Below are positions 13,584 to 14,337 of a DNA stretch of 14,337 bases, piece by piece. The stretch's first letter is position 1; each line of letters opens with the position of its first letter. Both the position numbers and the translations under genes were made by a program. The stretch spans positions 1 to 14,337 of the forward strand of contig DATBIS010000024.1 in the NCBI GenBank assembly GCA_036556805.1. The letters run 5' to 3'. Origin of the DNA: DATBIS01 sp036556805 (GTDB lineage: Bacteria; Actinomycetota; UBA4738; HRBIN12). Under the pieces are notes generated by a model. The model searched no databases, was not told the DNA's origin, and was given only the letters and a program-made list of their open reading frames with translations.

Positions 13584-14337
13584 ATGCGCCTGTTCAACTC
13601 GCTGACCCGTGAGCTCGAGGAGGTCCGCCCGGTCGAAGACGGTCGGGTGAAGATCTACTCCTGCGGTCCGACCGTGTACCGCTACATCCACATCGGGAAC
13701 ATGCGCTCGTTCATGCTCGGCGACCTCATCCGCCGCGCCCTGCGCTTCGAGGGCCTCGAGGTCACGTGGATCATGAACATCACCGACGTGGGTCACATGA
13801 CCGACGACGTCTCCGACACCGGTCGCGACAAGATGGAGCTCGCGGAGTCCGACGAAGGGCTCTCGGCGAAGCAGATCGCCGAGAAGTACACGACCGCGTT
13901 CCTCGAGGACTCCGACCTCGTCGGGATCGAGCGAGCCGACCTGTACCCGCACGCCACCGAGCACATCCCGGACATGATCGCGATCATCGAAACGCTCATC
14001 GACAAGGGACACGCGTACGAGGTGGACGGGACCGTGTACTACGACGTCACGACGTTTCCGGGCTACGGCAAGCTCTCGGGCAACACGCTCGACCGGCTCC
14101 GCGCCGGCCATCGGCAGGAGGTCGCCGTCGACCCGGCGAAGCGTCACGCCGAGGACTTCGCGCTGTGGAAGAAGGGCGGCGAGCATCGGGCGCTCACGTG
14201 GCCGAGCCCCTGGGGCGACGGGTTCCCCGGCTGGCACATCGAGTGCTCGGCGATGTCGATGAAGCACCTCGGCGAGCGGTTCGACGTCCACACCGGCGGC
14301 AACGACAACAAGTTCCCGCACCACGAGGACGAGATCG
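13584..14337 (+). CDS. cysS: Cysteine--tRNA ligase (3' partial)
   Basis: The first 251 residues of a class I aminoacyl-tRNA synthetase that charges tRNA-Cys; the gene runs off the right edge. The start MRLFNSLTRELEEV is typical. Motifs are YSCGPTVY with zinc ligand Cys27, the HIGH-type motif HIGN (36-39), MNITDVGHM, the second zinc ligand Cys221 in GWHIECSAMS, and His246 and Glu250 in NKFPHHEDE. The 25- and 4-residue spacings between the last three ligands equal those of E. coli CysRS (Cys209, His234, Glu238). The KMSKS loop lies outside. It is not MshC, the mycothiol ligase paralogue, which has a different N-terminus. The ATG at 13584 is chosen over the in-frame GTG at 13575, which directly abuts the promoter-like box. 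It is probably transcribed separately from the FtsH-like operon. Confidence 0.96.
   Translation, partial: MRLFNSLTRELEEVRPVEDGRVKIYSCGPTVYRYIHIGNMRSFMLGDLIRRALRFEGLEVTWIMNITDVGHMTDDVSDTGRDKMELAESDEGLSAKQIAEKYTTAFLEDSDLVGIERADLYPHATEHIPDMIAIIETLIDKGHAYEVDGTVYYDVTTFPGYGKLSGNTLDRLRAGHRQEVAVDPAKRHAEDFALWKKGGEHRALTWPSPWGDGFPGWHIECSAMSMKHLGERFDVHTGGNDNKFPHHEDEI

Noticed and set aside
1..14337. CRISPR arrays, tRNA/rRNA genes and insertion sequences
   Set aside because: I read for regularly spaced repeats, tRNA-like cloverleafs, rRNA segments and transposase motifs on both strands and found none.

Overview
The window is high-GC bacterial DNA with densely packed genes, many GTG starts and short stop/start overlaps. 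It is most likely from an uncultured, deep-branching actinobacterium. The evidence is a DUF4193-type zinc-ribbon protein (an actinobacterial family), a fused apolipoprotein N-acyltransferase/polyprenol-phosphate mannosyltransferase like mycobacterial Ppm1, and several apparently leaderless genes with a TANNNT box 6-7 nt before the start codon. The two-subunit glycine decarboxylase (gcvPA/gcvPB) is unlike the single-chain GcvP of Streptomyces and Mycobacterium, which favours a deep lineage. No plasmid, phage, IS or CRISPR signature is visible.

Layout, left to right. 1-501: the tail of an unidentified gene, overlapped by a small PD-(D/E)XK-like protein. 541-3326: gcvPA and gcvPB, overlapping and on the + strand. 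3497-4557: two secreted or envelope genes, a CAP-domain protein and a lipoprotein, separated by a good hairpin terminator. 4621-7220 (- strand): DUF4193 protein, then the Lnt-Ppm1 fusion. 7221-7520: a 300 bp gene-free stretch with a promoter for the DUF4193 gene and a three-armed inverted repeat. 7521-9741 (- strand): a YtcJ-type amidohydrolase, preceded by a small stand-alone reverse transcriptase. 9888-10331: an Lrp/AsnC regulator, divergent from the reverse transcriptase. 10383-13537: a lipoprotein translationally coupled to a divergent FtsH-like membrane AAA protease. 13584 to the end: the start of cysS.

How the genes fit together. GcvPA and GcvPB form the P-protein of the glycine cleavage system; T, H and L proteins are outside the window. 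Lnt-Ppm1 would N-acylate lipoproteins, including the two encoded here, and make polyprenol-phosphate mannose for envelope glycans. The lipoprotein/FtsH-like pair looks like a small envelope proteolysis module.

The two most unusual items are the minimal reverse transcriptase (229 aa, all visible RT motifs, no fused domain) and the FtsH homologue, which carries an extra Gly/Met-rich segment of about 80 residues between Walker B and the arginine fingers. All assignments come from reading the sequence; no database search was possible.
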